NCBI GenBank assembly: GCA_963700105.1
Contig: CAVOWL010000004.1
Span: 1,426,001-1,490,000 of the forward strand
Direction of reading: 5' to 3'
DNA from: CAVUWL01 sp963700105
GTDB lineage: Bacteria; Actinomycetota; Thermoleophilia; Solirubrobacterales; 70-9
Length of the DNA stretch: 64,000 nucleotides
Position numbers and translations under genes: made by a program
Notes under the pieces: generated by a model
What the model was told of the DNA's origin: nothing
Database searches by the model: none
What the model saw: the letters and a program-made list of their open reading frames with translations, nothing else
Shown here: positions 1 to 8,884 of the stretch, piece after piece
Numbering within the stretch: position 1 is the stretch's first letter
How the letters are laid out: every line of letters begins with the position of its first letter

Positions 1-699
1 CTTTTCCAGCGTTGAGCCGTCGAACCTATAGTTACCGAGCCCCGGGGCGGGCGGTGAGGCTGTCTCTGGAGCGCTTATCGGGGGTTCGGCGGTTGCGCCG
101 AAGCTTGCTGCCTTGGCTGGGCTTGCGGCCTGAAGCAGTGCGCCGGGGGCTTCATTCACTCCAGATCCCAGGCTTAGACACTGGTCTTCGCCGCGGCCTC
201 CGATAACCGCCCAGGGTTCGCCGACACGGCCCTTGATGCGATTGGCGGAGACTTTTGTATAGCCGTGCTCGCCGCGGAATCTAATCGTGCCGATGAAGGT
301 TCCCAGTCGAGCTTTGGCGACCGACGGGAAACCGTTGAGCCGACAGCTTGGCGGAACTGTCGTGTGCCGAACCCGACCCGAGAATCTGAAGCGAAGCGCA
401 AGGACTCCCAGACGTCCAAAGGTGGCCTCCATTCTCGTCGGAGTGACGGTGCCCTCGGTCGTGTAGTTGGCGTTGGCAGTGCCGCGGGCAGCGGAGAGGC
501 CCACGGTGCTCCTATCCCGCCGACCGCTGGCGCCGTAGACCGTGATCAGGTACCCGTTGGTGCCGTGCAGGGTGAATAGAGAGATTGGCACCGAAAGTCT
601 CGTCCGGTCACTTGACGTCGTTGCGCTGGGATCTAGCGCTGAGGCACTGGAAGGGACGAGCAACGCAAATATCGAAAGGACGAGAATCCTGCCTCGCAC
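1..699 (-). CDS. Secreted protein of unknown function, 3' end outside window
   Basis: The minus strand is open without a stop from position 699 to the left edge (233 codons), so the C-terminus lies outside the window. From a GTG at 697-699 the protein begins VRGRILVLSIFALL and runs to SASA, a standard Sec signal peptide with a cleavage site near residue 20. The mature part is rich in short hydrophilic beta-type strands (for example LFTLHGTNGYLITVYG, and later GTIRFRGEHGYTKVSA). The last visible stretch is a Pro/Ala/Ser-rich linker. I recognise no catalytic motif. A second GTG at 754-756 is also in frame, and neither start has a clear ribosome binding site. The style matches exported hypothetical proteins that are abundant in Solirubrobacterales; that is an inference. 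Confidence 0.6.
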   Translation of the reverse strand, partial: MRGRILVLSIFALLVPSSASALDPSATTSSDRTRLSVPISLFTLHGTNGYLITVYGASGRRDRSTVGLSAARGTANANYTTEGTVTPTRMEATFGRLGVLALRFRFSGRVRHTTVPPSCRLNGFPSVAKARLGTFIGTIRFRGEHGYTKVSANRIKGRVGEPWAVIGGRGEDQCLSLGSGVNEAPGALLQAASPAKAASFGATAEPPISAPETASPPAPGLGNYRFDGSTLEK

Positions 700-1267
700 T
701 GTGCTGCTCGAGATCGCTGTCTTCGGCGCGCGACCGACGCGGTTTTGCGAACGCACGACTCGCAAATCTATCGGCCAATCTCAAAACTAGCCGAAGCTTA
801 AAGGCGAGACGGCCGTGACTCCGATCTCGCGGTACCTCAGTCGCGGTATTTCAGCGACAGCGCCGCTGGGTACTCTGCCGGCCAACGCGGCCCGATTCCG
901 CGCAAGTTCGCATTGAACCACGCCCATGAGGACTGCCTCTCTCTCGGCGATCCAAGGCGACCACATGGTCCGCCCAGCGACCCCCCCTCAGCCGAGGTCA
1001 GCGGGCGGAGTGCGATCATCCGGACATGAATCAGCCAACTCGTAACCTGATTTCAGTTGCACTCGCTGACGCGCCTCCTAAGATCGCTTCCGGCACTCGC
1101 CCCGGCGAGGCCCTTCGATCTGCCCTCGCTTCTCAGCTCTCTTGCTAACTTCGGACCTCCACCGAAATTGAGATGGGCCCGGTAATGCGCCCGCCACGCA
1201 ACTCAACTCTCGGGACCTGCAACGCAGGTGGCGAGGCTGAGAGGCGACAGGCCGATGCGAGGTTGAT
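700..1267. other. Intergenic region between divergent secreted-protein genes
   Basis: About 570 bases separate the divergent genes at 699 and 1268, so promoters for both should lie here. I could not identify a convincing -35/-10 pair. Short open frames on both strands lack ribosome binding sites and family resemblance. The only clear signal is GCGAGG at 1257-1262, just upstream of the ATG at 1268. Confidence 0.4.
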
Positions 1268-2116
1268 ATGAGGAAGGCCTGCAACGTTCTGACGGTCGCT
1301 CTGGTTGTTGCTGGGCTCGGGGCTCCCGGCGCTTCTGCCGCCAACCCGGAGATTGCTCCCGGAGTGACTCCCAGCGGAATGCGCGGCCTGAACTCGGCGA
1401 ATCGGATTATCGAGATCGCAACCGCAAGCATGCACACCACCTACGCCACGGCCCGGACATATGACCTTCAGGGTGGCCGCTGGCGGACGGTTCGCAAAGC
1501 AATGCCGGCCCGAGTTGGATACAACGGCCTCTCGCGTCCGGACCAAAGACACGACGGAGACGGCACAACTCCAATTGGCGACTACGGGTTCGTCTATGAC
1601 TTCGGCTCGCGCCCTAACCCCGGCGTCACCGGCTTTCGCTGGCGCCGTCTAGTCCCTGGTTCCTGCTGGGCTGAGACTCCCGCCAACTACAACCGTTGGG
1701 TCAATCGCACGCCCTGCACACCGCCTAATGATTACCTGTGGTCCTACCACGCGCTCGCCTACCGCTACGCCGCGGTGATCGACTTTAACTACCGCCATCC
1801 GGTCTACGGGCGGGGGTCGGGGATCTTCTTACACGAGCAGACAGGCGGACCCACTGCCGGCTGCGTTTCGCTGCGGCAGCACGACCTGCTCTCAGTGCTG
1901 CGCTGGATGCGACCGGGCACGCGGATTCTGATCGGCCCAAGCAGCTGGCTGCAGACGCTGAAATCAGCCAGCTCAGGCAACTATCCCAGGCCAAGGCCTC
2001 GCGGGCGCCAAACAACGCTTTTGTGGCGGCGAGATGGCGCAGTGAAGACATTAGACTCACCGCGCCAACCGGGAGCCACCGATACCGAGATCGCAAGAAG
2101 ATTCGCGAAGGCGTAA
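1268..2116 (+). CDS. Secreted L,D-transpeptidase-like (YkuD fold) protein
   Basis: The 282-residue product has a signal peptide (cleavage near ASA at residues 22-24) followed by a YkuD-type catalytic domain. The core is GSGIFLHEQ...GPTAGCVSL, with His189 and Cys199 as the expected catalytic pair. Upstream, YNGLSR...DGDGTTPIGDY resembles the region before the active site in the COG3786 branch of L,D-transpeptidases, which act on peptidoglycan stems outside the membrane. A polybasic, Pro-rich segment near residues 240-250 follows the domain and may hold the protein in the wall. The ATG has GCGAGG five bases upstream. No SH3 or LysM domain is visible. The exact reaction (3-3 cross-link or another wall modification) cannot be told from sequence alone. 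Confidence 0.8.
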   Translation: MRKACNVLTVALVVAGLGAPGASAANPEIAPGVTPSGMRGLNSANRIIEIATASMHTTYATARTYDLQGGRWRTVRKAMPARVGYNGLSRPDQRHDGDGTTPIGDYGFVYDFGSRPNPGVTGFRWRRLVPGSCWAETPANYNRWVNRTPCTPPNDYLWSYHALAYRYAAVIDFNYRHPVYGRGSGIFLHEQTGGPTAGCVSLRQHDLLSVLRWMRPGTRILIGPSSWLQTLKSASSGNYPRPRPRGRQTTLLWRRDGAVKTLDSPRQPGATDTEIARRFAKA

Positions 2117-2277
2117 GCGCCGGGCTCCGGGTAGCTTCGCGGCCCTGTCGGCTTTAGCCTTGTTTTCAGGATCGCAGCAACAGCATTTGGTTTAGCCGCT
2201 GTTGGTAGCGAGATCGAAGCCGAGACCTGGTAGCCTCGCACCCATCCATGGATGCATGTCCCTCCTGGAGGCTATCC

Positions 2278-3879
2278 GTGCAGCGCTCAACTTCTTCTGG
2301 AGTCTTTCGCTGCTGTCGGCTAGCCGGGATAGTTGCCGGCCTAATACTCACTACGACACTGCTCGTTGGACCCGCCACTGCATCGGCGCTCACCAACTAC
2401 ACCTGGAGCGGCGCGGCGACTCCGAGTACGGAAAGCTGGTCCACCGGGACCAATTGGGAAGGCAGCGCGGCTCCCAGCGGCACGGTCGGGACGCTCACCT
2501 TCCCCGCCCTCACCAGCCCCGCTTGCGAATTCGGAACTTCCACCGGGACCTGTTACCACAGCAACAACGACGTGAGTGGGATAAACGTCGAAAAACTCTC
2601 GCTGGACAATGGCATCGGCTACAACCTCACTGGCGACCCGATAACGCTCGGCGCCGGGGGGCTCAGCGCCAATGCGCCGCCCAACTCCGGAGAATTCGGC
2701 AGCACTCACCTTGGCTTTCCGATCACACTGGGCGCACCCCAAACCTGGTTGTTTGTCGGCAATTCCGAATTTCCGCAACTGGATCTCGAACCGGTTACGG
2801 GCGGCACAGACACCCTCGGCATCGATTTCAGCACCGGCATCACCGTGCTCGATATCAAGAGTGCCGAGGTTGGGGCGATCACCGCGACCGGTGAGGGGAT
2901 CGTGGAAATAAACTCCGGAGGTTCACTTAACGGAGTGGACAAAAATGCGGTGAGCCTCAGTGACGGCGCCAGCCTCCTTGCGAACCCAGGCTCAACCGTA
3001 GGTCCACTCTCGACGATAGGAAGCTTGATCCAAGTTGGTAACGGATCCTCTCCAAGCGGAACACTTGCCGTTCAAGGCAGTGTAACGCTCGACCCAACCA
3101 GCGAATTGCTGTTATTTATCGAACGGGCAGGGACGACCGCGGGAACCGACTACTCGCAGCTGACCTCGAGCGGCGCGGTCAATCTTGCAAACGCCAAGCT
3201 CAACCTCAGTGAGCTTGGTGCTTGCCCCAGCCTCACCCCCGGAGATGTGGACACCATCGTCGAAACGACCGAATCGGGGTCGCTCACAGGCACCTTCAGC
3301 GGGATCCCGAATGGTTCTACAGTGCCGGTTAAATGCTTTAGCGAAAGTGAAACACCGCCGACGATGCGCATCAACTATTCGACGCACGCGGTTACCGCAA
3401 CGGTCATGAACGGTGGAGCGAGCAGCGGAGGGGAGACCGCCACTTCGACCGCGCTAAAAGTCACAAACCAGATGCCAGCGATCGGCGAAGCCGTGACCTA
3501 CACGGCGACCGTGACGCCAGGGACAACAGGCGGTGGTGAGCCATCGGGCTCCGTGGGATTCCTGGATAGCGGGCAGCCAATCGGGGCCTGCGCGGCCCAG
3601 CCTCTGACCCAGGGAGCCTCATCTTCAACGGCAACATGCACACTCAGCTACCCAGCTGTGGGTAGCCACAATGTCATCTCCAACTATGGGGGCAATCTGC
3701 GCTTTGAAGGTTCGTCTTCATCGACCCAGACTGTCACGGTACATGCAAGCTCAACGGGAGGAAGCCCGAGCGTCAAATCGCCGACCGGCAAGAGAGCGAG
3801 GGCGCTGAAGAAGTGCAAGAAGAAGCACGGTAAAGCCCGAGCCAGGTGTGTGAAGAAAGCCCGCAAGCTGCCCGTTTAG
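2278..3879 (+). CDS. Large secreted beta-rich surface protein with Ig-like domain and basic Cys tail
   Basis: I place the start at GTG 2278, because GGAGG at 2267-2271 sits six bases upstream and the signal peptide then begins normally. An ATG at 2248 has no ribosome binding site. The 533-residue product has a signal peptide to about residue 38, then about 340 residues rich in Gly, Ser, Thr and Asn that resemble autotransporter-type beta-helix passengers. An Ig-like module of the Big_3 type (VTYTATVTP...GSVGFLD) spans about residues 385-490. The last 30 residues are strongly basic with two Cys (KKCKKKHGKARARC). That tail is a recurring C-terminus in Thermoleophilia exported proteins and could be a wall-binding or sorting element (inference). 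No enzyme motif is visible; an adhesin or matrix role is plausible. Confidence 0.75.
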   Translation: MQRSTSSGVFRCCRLAGIVAGLILTTTLLVGPATASALTNYTWSGAATPSTESWSTGTNWEGSAAPSGTVGTLTFPALTSPACEFGTSTGTCYHSNNDVSGINVEKLSLDNGIGYNLTGDPITLGAGGLSANAPPNSGEFGSTHLGFPITLGAPQTWLFVGNSEFPQLDLEPVTGGTDTLGIDFSTGITVLDIKSAEVGAITATGEGIVEINSGGSLNGVDKNAVSLSDGASLLANPGSTVGPLSTIGSLIQVGNGSSPSGTLAVQGSVTLDPTSELLLFIERAGTTAGTDYSQLTSSGAVNLANAKLNLSELGACPSLTPGDVDTIVETTESGSLTGTFSGIPNGSTVPVKCFSESETPPTMRINYSTHAVTATVMNGGASSGGETATSTALKVTNQMPAIGEAVTYTATVTPGTTGGGEPSGSVGFLDSGQPIGACAAQPLTQGASSSTATCTLSYPAVGSHNVISNYGGNLRFEGSSSSTQTVTVHASSTGGSPSVKSPTGKRARALKKCKKKHGKARARCVKKARKLPV

Positions 3880-4156
3880 CGCCTCCGGCAGGGTTATCCG
3901 AGTGACACTCGCTGAAGCAAATCGGCCCGCCCAGAGTCCACCGACCTCATCGATCGCCTCGACCACGCCGGTGCCGACACCGCACCGCGACCCCTTCATT
4001 TGGTTAAGGGGTCAAAACGTCGCCCCCCGCATTTGAGGGAAGCGGTTAAATCGTGTACCGACACGTGTCCCCGACTGTGCAGATATGGACCCAACTAGAC
4101 CGATCTGCCGGGACGAAATCACGCCAAAACCAGCCCAAAATGACCCCGAGATGCCG
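3880..4156. other. Non-coding stretch upstream of the tRNA 3' fragment
   Basis: There is no supported gene between the surface-protein stop at 3879 and the tRNA-like fragment at 4157. There is no T-tract terminator. A complete tRNA cannot be built with the fragment: the expected 5' acceptor strand GCCGGCG is absent from the 90 bases upstream. Confidence 0.5.
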
Positions 4157-4200
4157 CTCGTAATGAAGGGGTCCCCGGTTCGAATCCGGGCGCCGGCTCC
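4157..4200 (+). pseudogene. 3' half of a tRNA gene (likely tRNA-Thr CGT), candidate att scar
   Basis: The sequence starts exactly in an anticodon loop (CTCGTAA, 4157-4163). It continues with the 3' anticodon strand TGAAG, a variable region and a perfect T arm (CCCGG-TTCGAAT-CCGGG). It ends with a 3' acceptor strand CGCCGGC, discriminator T and CC. The matching 5' half (acceptor GCCGGCG, D arm, anticodon 5' strand CTTCA) is missing, so this is not a working tRNA. A break in the anticodon loop with preservation to the 3' end is how tyrosine-integrase att sites are usually left. By that logic an element would lie to the left, with the intact tRNA beyond the window edge. No integrase gene is visible nearby. 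Confidence 0.65.
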
Positions 4201-4512
4201 TAGAGGCCCAGCAATCGAATACCACCGCGACCGCCTCTTCTGAGCAGTCCGGGGAAGGTGCCGCGGCGCCGAGGGGCGCTCCTCGATCAGGAGTTGCATG
4301 GAGCCCCTCCGCTCGGAGTTCCTCTCAGACACCGGAGAGGAGTCGATCGAACTGGTCACTACGGCGGTGATCGAGTCGCGGAATGTCGAAATCGATCGCG
4401 GCCTCCGCAACTCTGAAAGAGGCCTTCGTTCTGATGGTTGTCCTGAGTTCTCCTGTGCCAATTCCACCGAGTCCCTTGCTTAGATCCTCAACCGAAATTC
4501 CGCTGGGCCCGA
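4201..4512. other. Non-coding stretch after the tRNA fragment
   Basis: This 310-base stretch lies between the tRNA fragment and the stop of the lipoprotein gene. A 61-codon frame at 4298-4483 on the plus strand has coding-like base use over its first 35 codons. It has no ribosome binding site and no recognisable family, so I do not call it. It could be a decayed piece of a mobile element. Confidence 0.3.
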
Positions 4513-5712
4513 TCAGCCTTCTCCTTCGCCGATTGAGACGGGGGTCACTTGCTCACGGCGCCAGCTGCGGCTGCCTTTTTCGAGTTGCCACACATCAATT
4601 GTCCTACCGTGGACCGCGAACGCCGTAACAACCGCGCCGCCAGACAGAGCCACTGCGGCGGTGCCGGCGGGAGGAGCGAGGTTCGCCCGCCACGCGGAAC
4701 CTGGCCCAGTGCTTATCAAAAGAGAATCGGCCCTCTTCCCGATTCCCGTCAAGACATAGGCTTGATTCCCCAGCCCCGGTCCGGCGCTAATCACCTGCTG
4801 GTTGGCTTTCAGCCGCAACGCCGGCAGCTCGCGCCACCGTTTGCCGCTGTCGATGCTCCAAGCCGCCACCAGGTAGTTGTAATTGCTGGACACAGATGTG
4901 AACTCGACCAGTGTGAACGCGCCAACCCTGGTGCTCGTCAAGCGCAGCACGGAGGCGGTCTGGCCGCGCAGCGTATTTGGGACGGGGGGTGCGGCCGGGC
5001 GCCAGTGGCCGTGATCGTCGGCGTACTCGCCGATCTGTCCGGGGAGCTTGCACGGGCCGCCCACGAGGGGGCCTCCTTGCGAGCTGGCGCTGACCGCGTC
5101 GATGCCCTCGAGTTCGCAATCATGGGTCGCTGGTTGCCGCGCCAGTGCTTCAGCTGAAACAAGCCCCCGCCAGTTCCCCGACGGCGTCGAACGCTCGAGT
5201 ACTTCGCCGCTGCGACGGGGGGTCAGCGCAAGGAGCCCTGATCCCGGGCCGGCGGCGAGTGAATCCGGGCTTATTGTCAAACCGCCAGGAAGCAGCTCGG
5301 GAGACCACGAGGCGCCGTGGTCGAGGGTCCGCGCGAGGGGCGAGAAATGGAGGTTGATGCTCGGCAGGAATCCGGCGGTCAGCACACCTCGCGGCGCCTG
5401 TGCAATCGAGAGGCCGCCGTTGTCTTGGACTCCCGGTGGTGTTACCAAGGACCAGCGAGCCGTGCTGCTGGCCCGCCACAAGAGCTCCCAAAAGCGGTGT
5501 TGGCCTGAGTCCGCCCCAACCGGGACCACGGCCCAACTTCCAGCGGCGCCAGAAAGCGACGTGGCGAGCAGGGCGGTTTCAGGAGCCCGCGGTTGGCTCG
5601 CCATCCCACAGCCGCTGAGGCCGAGAGTCATTACGACGATCCCCGCCAGGTGCGTTCTTCGCCGCCGGGCGCTGGCGCGCCAGCGGCACTTGAGCATCCG
5701 CTGAGTGCTCAT
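4513..5712 (-). CDS. Lipoprotein, predicted beta-propeller (sialidase/BNR-like)
   Basis: The start is taken at ATG 5712, which follows the stop of the upstream Sco1-fusion gene (TGA at 5716-5714) after one base, suggesting translational coupling. A TTG at 5733 is a longer alternative. The 399-residue product has an Arg-rich N-terminus, a hydrophobic stretch and the lipobox LGLSGC, with the acylated Cys near residue 35. The rest carries repeated blocks with Ser/Asp-Gly-turn-Trp character (HGASWSP, DSGKRWREL, GPGSAWR), typical of BNR-type propellers found in photosystem-assembly-like and sialidase-like proteins. No sialidase catalytic set is visible. Being downstream of a copper chaperone in the same operon, it may act in respiratory complex assembly outside the membrane, but that is inference. 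Confidence 0.65.
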   Translation of the reverse strand: MSTQRMLKCRWRASARRRRTHLAGIVVMTLGLSGCGMASQPRAPETALLATSLSGAAGSWAVVPVGADSGQHRFWELLWRASSTARWSLVTPPGVQDNGGLSIAQAPRGVLTAGFLPSINLHFSPLARTLDHGASWSPELLPGGLTISPDSLAAGPGSGLLALTPRRSGEVLERSTPSGNWRGLVSAEALARQPATHDCELEGIDAVSASSQGGPLVGGPCKLPGQIGEYADDHGHWRPAAPPVPNTLRGQTASVLRLTSTRVGAFTLVEFTSVSSNYNYLVAAWSIDSGKRWRELPALRLKANQQVISAGPGLGNQAYVLTGIGKRADSLLISTGPGSAWRANLAPPAGTAAVALSGGAVVTAFAVHGRTIDVWQLEKGSRSWRREQVTPVSIGEGEG

Positions 5713-5713
5713 C

Positions 5714-7570
5714 TCAGGAGCGCGATTCGCCAAGCACCTGCCTGGCCGCGTTGGCCAGCGTCACCGCAAAGGAGGACTTGGTGCTAGAGGTCCCCGGGCC
5801 AGGATCAAAGCTCGTATCCCAGCGCAACTGGCCGCGAGGATTGAGGATCGCGGCTTCCTCGGCATGGTCCACCATCGCCCCACCGGATGGCACCGAGACT
5901 TCGACGCCGAAGGAGTTCCAGACGCGACGAAGCGCTCGGGCACGACCGGTCAGGTAGAGCCAGTTTGGCAGGCGTTCGAGTTGCTCCTGGTGGTCAAAGG
6001 CCCGCAGCACAGACGGTGAGCGGTAGAGCGGGTTGGCGTTGATTGCGACCATCTCCACCCGGGGGGCGTTGCTACCGAGCATCTGATCGGCCTGCTTGAA
6101 CTCCTGGGCGATCAGCGGGCAGTCGACGTTGCATACCGGGTCCAGGAAGGTGAGGAGCACAACCTTGCCCCGCAATCCGCGAAGTGAGACCGGTTGGCCG
6201 CGCTGGTCGACCAACTTGAAGCCAGGTGGTCGGTAAAAGCCGCCCACCGATGAGGTCGGTCCGTCGATGCTCTGGGCAAGCAATGTTGTGGCGTTTGGAT
6301 TGACCGCGGCGAGCGCGAAGGAGACGCTTCCCAGGGCGGTCATCGAGAGCGCGGCGCCGATCGCCAGCACCCGCCCAAGCGGCCTCAGCTCAAACGGCGA
6401 GGAGCGCCGGGTGTCGGTCTCGGGCTGTGGGTCCGGAAGTGGGGCTGGCGGGTGAGCCAAGGCCAGGTAGCCGGCAATGAACAAGAGCAGTTGGGGAATT
6501 GCGCTGTTGGGATCGGTGCCCATTCCGCCGAGAACGCCAAGGTCTTGGACGAGCACCCAGTCGGCGAGGCACAGCACTCCGATCACGACCAGCGCCGGTC
6601 GAATCAGGCGGAGGCGGCCGCTTAGGAATGCCGCCCCCACTATCGCGAGTGCCGCGATCACGAAGAGGTTCAAAAGGACGGCGTTGGCGGCGGCGAACCG
6701 TGCGAAGTCGCCGAGCAGCGCCGAGAGCGCGTGCGGCTGCGGGGTGGTTGCCATTTCGCTCACCATGCTCTGAAGCGCCCCGCCGCTCCCCTGCCAGAAG
6801 CCGTTGCCCGGCAATGCCTGCAGGGCAGCCATCGCAAGGAGCAGCGCTCCCGAGCACGCCAACACCCCGCGTCCAAGGCGGCGATCACGCCAGCTGCGTT
6901 GCGGGAGCGCGATCAGGGCGCCGGCTGCCGCGTAGAAGATCACCGCCCCGGGTGCCCCGATCATCCAGCTCGCCCCCGGCGCGAGAATTCCCCCCATCGC
7001 CTCGCCGAGCACCCAGACGCTCAGCGCCCAGCCGACGCTTATCAAGCCACCGAGCCTCGACCAACGGCCCCGAGCGACCAGCAAGAGCCAGAGTCCGATC
7101 CCGATCTGGATCCACACCGCAGCGGTCGCTGCTGTGACGGGATGGTTGTTCCAGATCGTTGCTCCCCAGCGCATTACATCCTGTAACCACGCGGGGCTGC
7201 CTTCGCCGGCTTCGCCGATCACCTGCCCGGTCAGGCGCATCGGCATCCCCGACTGCATCTGCAAGATGCCGTCTAGGATCCAAAGCAATCCGAAGCCGAT
7301 CCGCAGGAAGCGGCGGGCGCGAGCCTCAGGTCGGTTTTCTCGCCCGTGCCCCCGGCTTTGTGGAGATCTGTTCTTTAGGGAACCTCCCCGGCCATGGCGG
7401 CCGTCGCGCAGCAGCCTGTCCCCCAACCATAAGACGAGCAGCACCGCTGCAAAAAGCATCAGGGCCCCGAGCAGCGCCTTCTCTTGAACCGACAGGCTGT
7501 GGTGAAAGTGCGACGTGATCACGGGGTTCTTCAACCCGATGCCACTGCCCATCCCACTCATCCCACTCAC
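5714..7570 (-). CDS. Polytopic membrane domain fused to a Sco1/SenC copper-chaperone domain
   Basis: This 618-residue protein has three parts. The first 25 residues are Met/His-rich (MSGMSGMGSG...SHFHHS), the kind of composition that binds Cu(I). Residues about 30-400 contain some ten hydrophobic segments. Residues about 440-618 are a thioredoxin-fold Sco1/SenC domain with LDPVCNVDCP (Cys480, Cys484, the CxxxC motif) and a downstream His569 in VDHAEEAAILNPRG; those three side chains bind copper in Sco proteins. Sco1 delivers copper to the CuA site of cytochrome c oxidase. The membrane part is clearly related to the neighbouring 324-residue protein (shared GLLWILDG..Q.QS and GAPGAV..YA motifs). 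The usual Sco has a single membrane anchor, so this fusion is unusual. Copper handling is well supported; what the membrane domain does is unknown. Confidence 0.8.
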   Translation of the reverse strand: MSGMSGMGSGIGLKNPVITSHFHHSLSVQEKALLGALMLFAAVLLVLWLGDRLLRDGRHGRGGSLKNRSPQSRGHGRENRPEARARRFLRIGFGLLWILDGILQMQSGMPMRLTGQVIGEAGEGSPAWLQDVMRWGATIWNNHPVTAATAAVWIQIGIGLWLLLVARGRWSRLGGLISVGWALSVWVLGEAMGGILAPGASWMIGAPGAVIFYAAAGALIALPQRSWRDRRLGRGVLACSGALLLAMAALQALPGNGFWQGSGGALQSMVSEMATTPQPHALSALLGDFARFAAANAVLLNLFVIAALAIVGAAFLSGRLRLIRPALVVIGVLCLADWVLVQDLGVLGGMGTDPNSAIPQLLLFIAGYLALAHPPAPLPDPQPETDTRRSSPFELRPLGRVLAIGAALSMTALGSVSFALAAVNPNATTLLAQSIDGPTSSVGGFYRPPGFKLVDQRGQPVSLRGLRGKVVLLTFLDPVCNVDCPLIAQEFKQADQMLGSNAPRVEMVAINANPLYRSPSVLRAFDHQEQLERLPNWLYLTGRARALRRVWNSFGVEVSVPSGGAMVDHAEEAAILNPRGQLRWDTSFDPGPGTSSTKSSFAVTLANAARQVLGESRS

Positions 7571-7909
7571 GGGCGTTCATGCTAGCTCGAGCTCGGCAGG
7601 CTGACAATGTTCTGGGGACTGGACCGAAGACACCGGGCGATAGCCGACAGACGCGTCCGCGATCATCGCAAACGCCCACAGAACAAGGCTTGGCGAAAGT
7701 CCGCAGCCGCCTCCCTGAAGTCTGGGACGTTCGTCTTCCCACGTTCGCCGATCGAGCGTCTGCCACCTTGTCGTGCAACCTCAGGTTTGCTCCTTATGTG
7801 GCCGATCTCCACCTCATGGCTGGCGAGGACTCGCCGGCGCGCTCGGGCTGACAGAGCGGAGGCGACCTAGGCCCCTGTTGCCTTTCGGTTGAAAGCCAGG
7901 TGCGAAACG
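7571..7909. other. Intergenic region upstream of the Sco1-fusion gene
   Basis: About 340 bases lie between two same-strand membrane-protein genes. No coding frame here has a ribosome binding site. It presumably holds the promoter for the Sco1-fusion/lipoprotein pair, but I could not fix -35/-10 boxes. Confidence 0.35.
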
Positions 7910-8884
7910 CTATCGAGACGAAAACGGACTGGGCGAAAGAGATGAAGACCCCAGAGTCGTCCCGGCGGCGATCCGAGGCGGCCGTAGACGGCGCGATGGG
8001 GCGAACTTGCTCGCCGCATCGGTCGGCCAGATGGCGAAGGCGAGCAAGACGAAGAGCGGCCCGATGTTGGGGTCGGTGGCGCTCCCCGTTGTCAGGCCGC
8101 CGAAGCTCTGACCGAGCGCCCAATAGACGATCGAAAGAAGGGCGCCGAAGATCAAGGTCTCCCGCCGCCAGCGGGTCCAGACGCCGACTGCAAGGAGAAG
8201 CGACACGGCGAGGAGGATCGCGGCGATCGCCTTGCCATCGCCCGCGAGCATTGTCGCAAGGGATCGCTGCAAGCTGGAGAGCCAGGGCATCGCATTGCCC
8301 GAAGCTTCGATCAGGCTGCCGCTGATCGAGTACACCGGGCGAAAGAGCACCCTGAGCCAGAGCAGCACCGAGCAGCCCCAGACCGCCGACCAGATCGCGA
8401 GGCCACCTCGTCCACCGAACAGGCCTGATGCGGCTCCCGAGCGGCTAGCGCGTCTGCCGGTCGGCCAGACCAGCGCGCCGATCACCGCGTAGAGCAGGAC
8501 CGCCCCGGGGGCGCCGTTTAAGGGCGAGCCCATGTTCATAAACAGCATCCCGAACCCCTCGCCGAACCACCAGACCACCAACGTCCACCCGAAGGAGAGC
8601 GCCAGCGCCGGCTTGACCGTGGGCCGATAAAGGATCCCGAGGCCGATCGCGCATTGGACCAGGGCAAAAAGCGTATTCCAGACAGTCAGGTGGGAGCCGA
8701 CGAGATGGCCCGCCCAGTGGATCGAGTGCGCCAGCCAGGCCGGCTGCATCGAGAGCATCGGTTCGATCGTTTCCGGGATGAATTCCCGCGAAAACATGTA
8801 GGACTGAAACTGCAGGGCGCCGTCGAGCAGCCACAGCATGCCGAGGGCGATCTGGATGCCGCGGCGAGTGATTCTGGGGCTCAA
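7910..8884 (-). CDS. Polytopic membrane protein, paralogue of the Sco1-fusion membrane domain
   Basis: This is a 324-residue integral membrane protein with roughly eight hydrophobic segments, started by TTG at 8884. It aligns by eye with residues 90-400 of the next gene downstream. Shared blocks are LWLLDGALQFQS, a GW.L..W..GE region, NGAPGAVLLYAVIGAL and a late T(D)PN...L segment. It lacks the Met/His-rich head and the Sco1 domain. The two genes look like an ancient tandem duplication, one copy having gained or kept a copper chaperone. The last 30 residues (Pro/Ser/Arg-rich) read differently from the rest and are probably cytoplasmic. I do not recognise a named family. DoxX-like small-molecule or quinone-associated membrane proteins are the nearest general resemblance, with low certainty. 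Confidence 0.7.
   Translation of the reverse strand: MSPRITRRGIQIALGMLWLLDGALQFQSYMFSREFIPETIEPMLSMQPAWLAHSIHWAGHLVGSHLTVWNTLFALVQCAIGLGILYRPTVKPALALSFGWTLVVWWFGEGFGMLFMNMGSPLNGAPGAVLLYAVIGALVWPTGRRASRSGAASGLFGGRGGLAIWSAVWGCSVLLWLRVLFRPVYSISGSLIEASGNAMPWLSSLQRSLATMLAGDGKAIAAILLAVSLLLAVGVWTRWRRETLIFGALLSIVYWALGQSFGGLTTGSATDPNIGPLFVLLAFAIWPTDAASKFAPSRRLRPPRIAAGTTLGSSSLSPSPFSSR

Noticed and set aside
2248..2277. ATG 2248 as start of the surface protein
   Set aside because: It has no Shine-Dalgarno, and it would place ten extra polar residues, one of them Cys, before the signal peptide. GTG 2278 has GGAGG six bases upstream.
4012..4467. A 151-codon minus-strand frame containing GARIRTGDPFIT
   Set aside because: That peptide is the well-known false translation of a tRNA antisense strand. 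The frame crosses the tRNA fragment and has no ribosome binding site.
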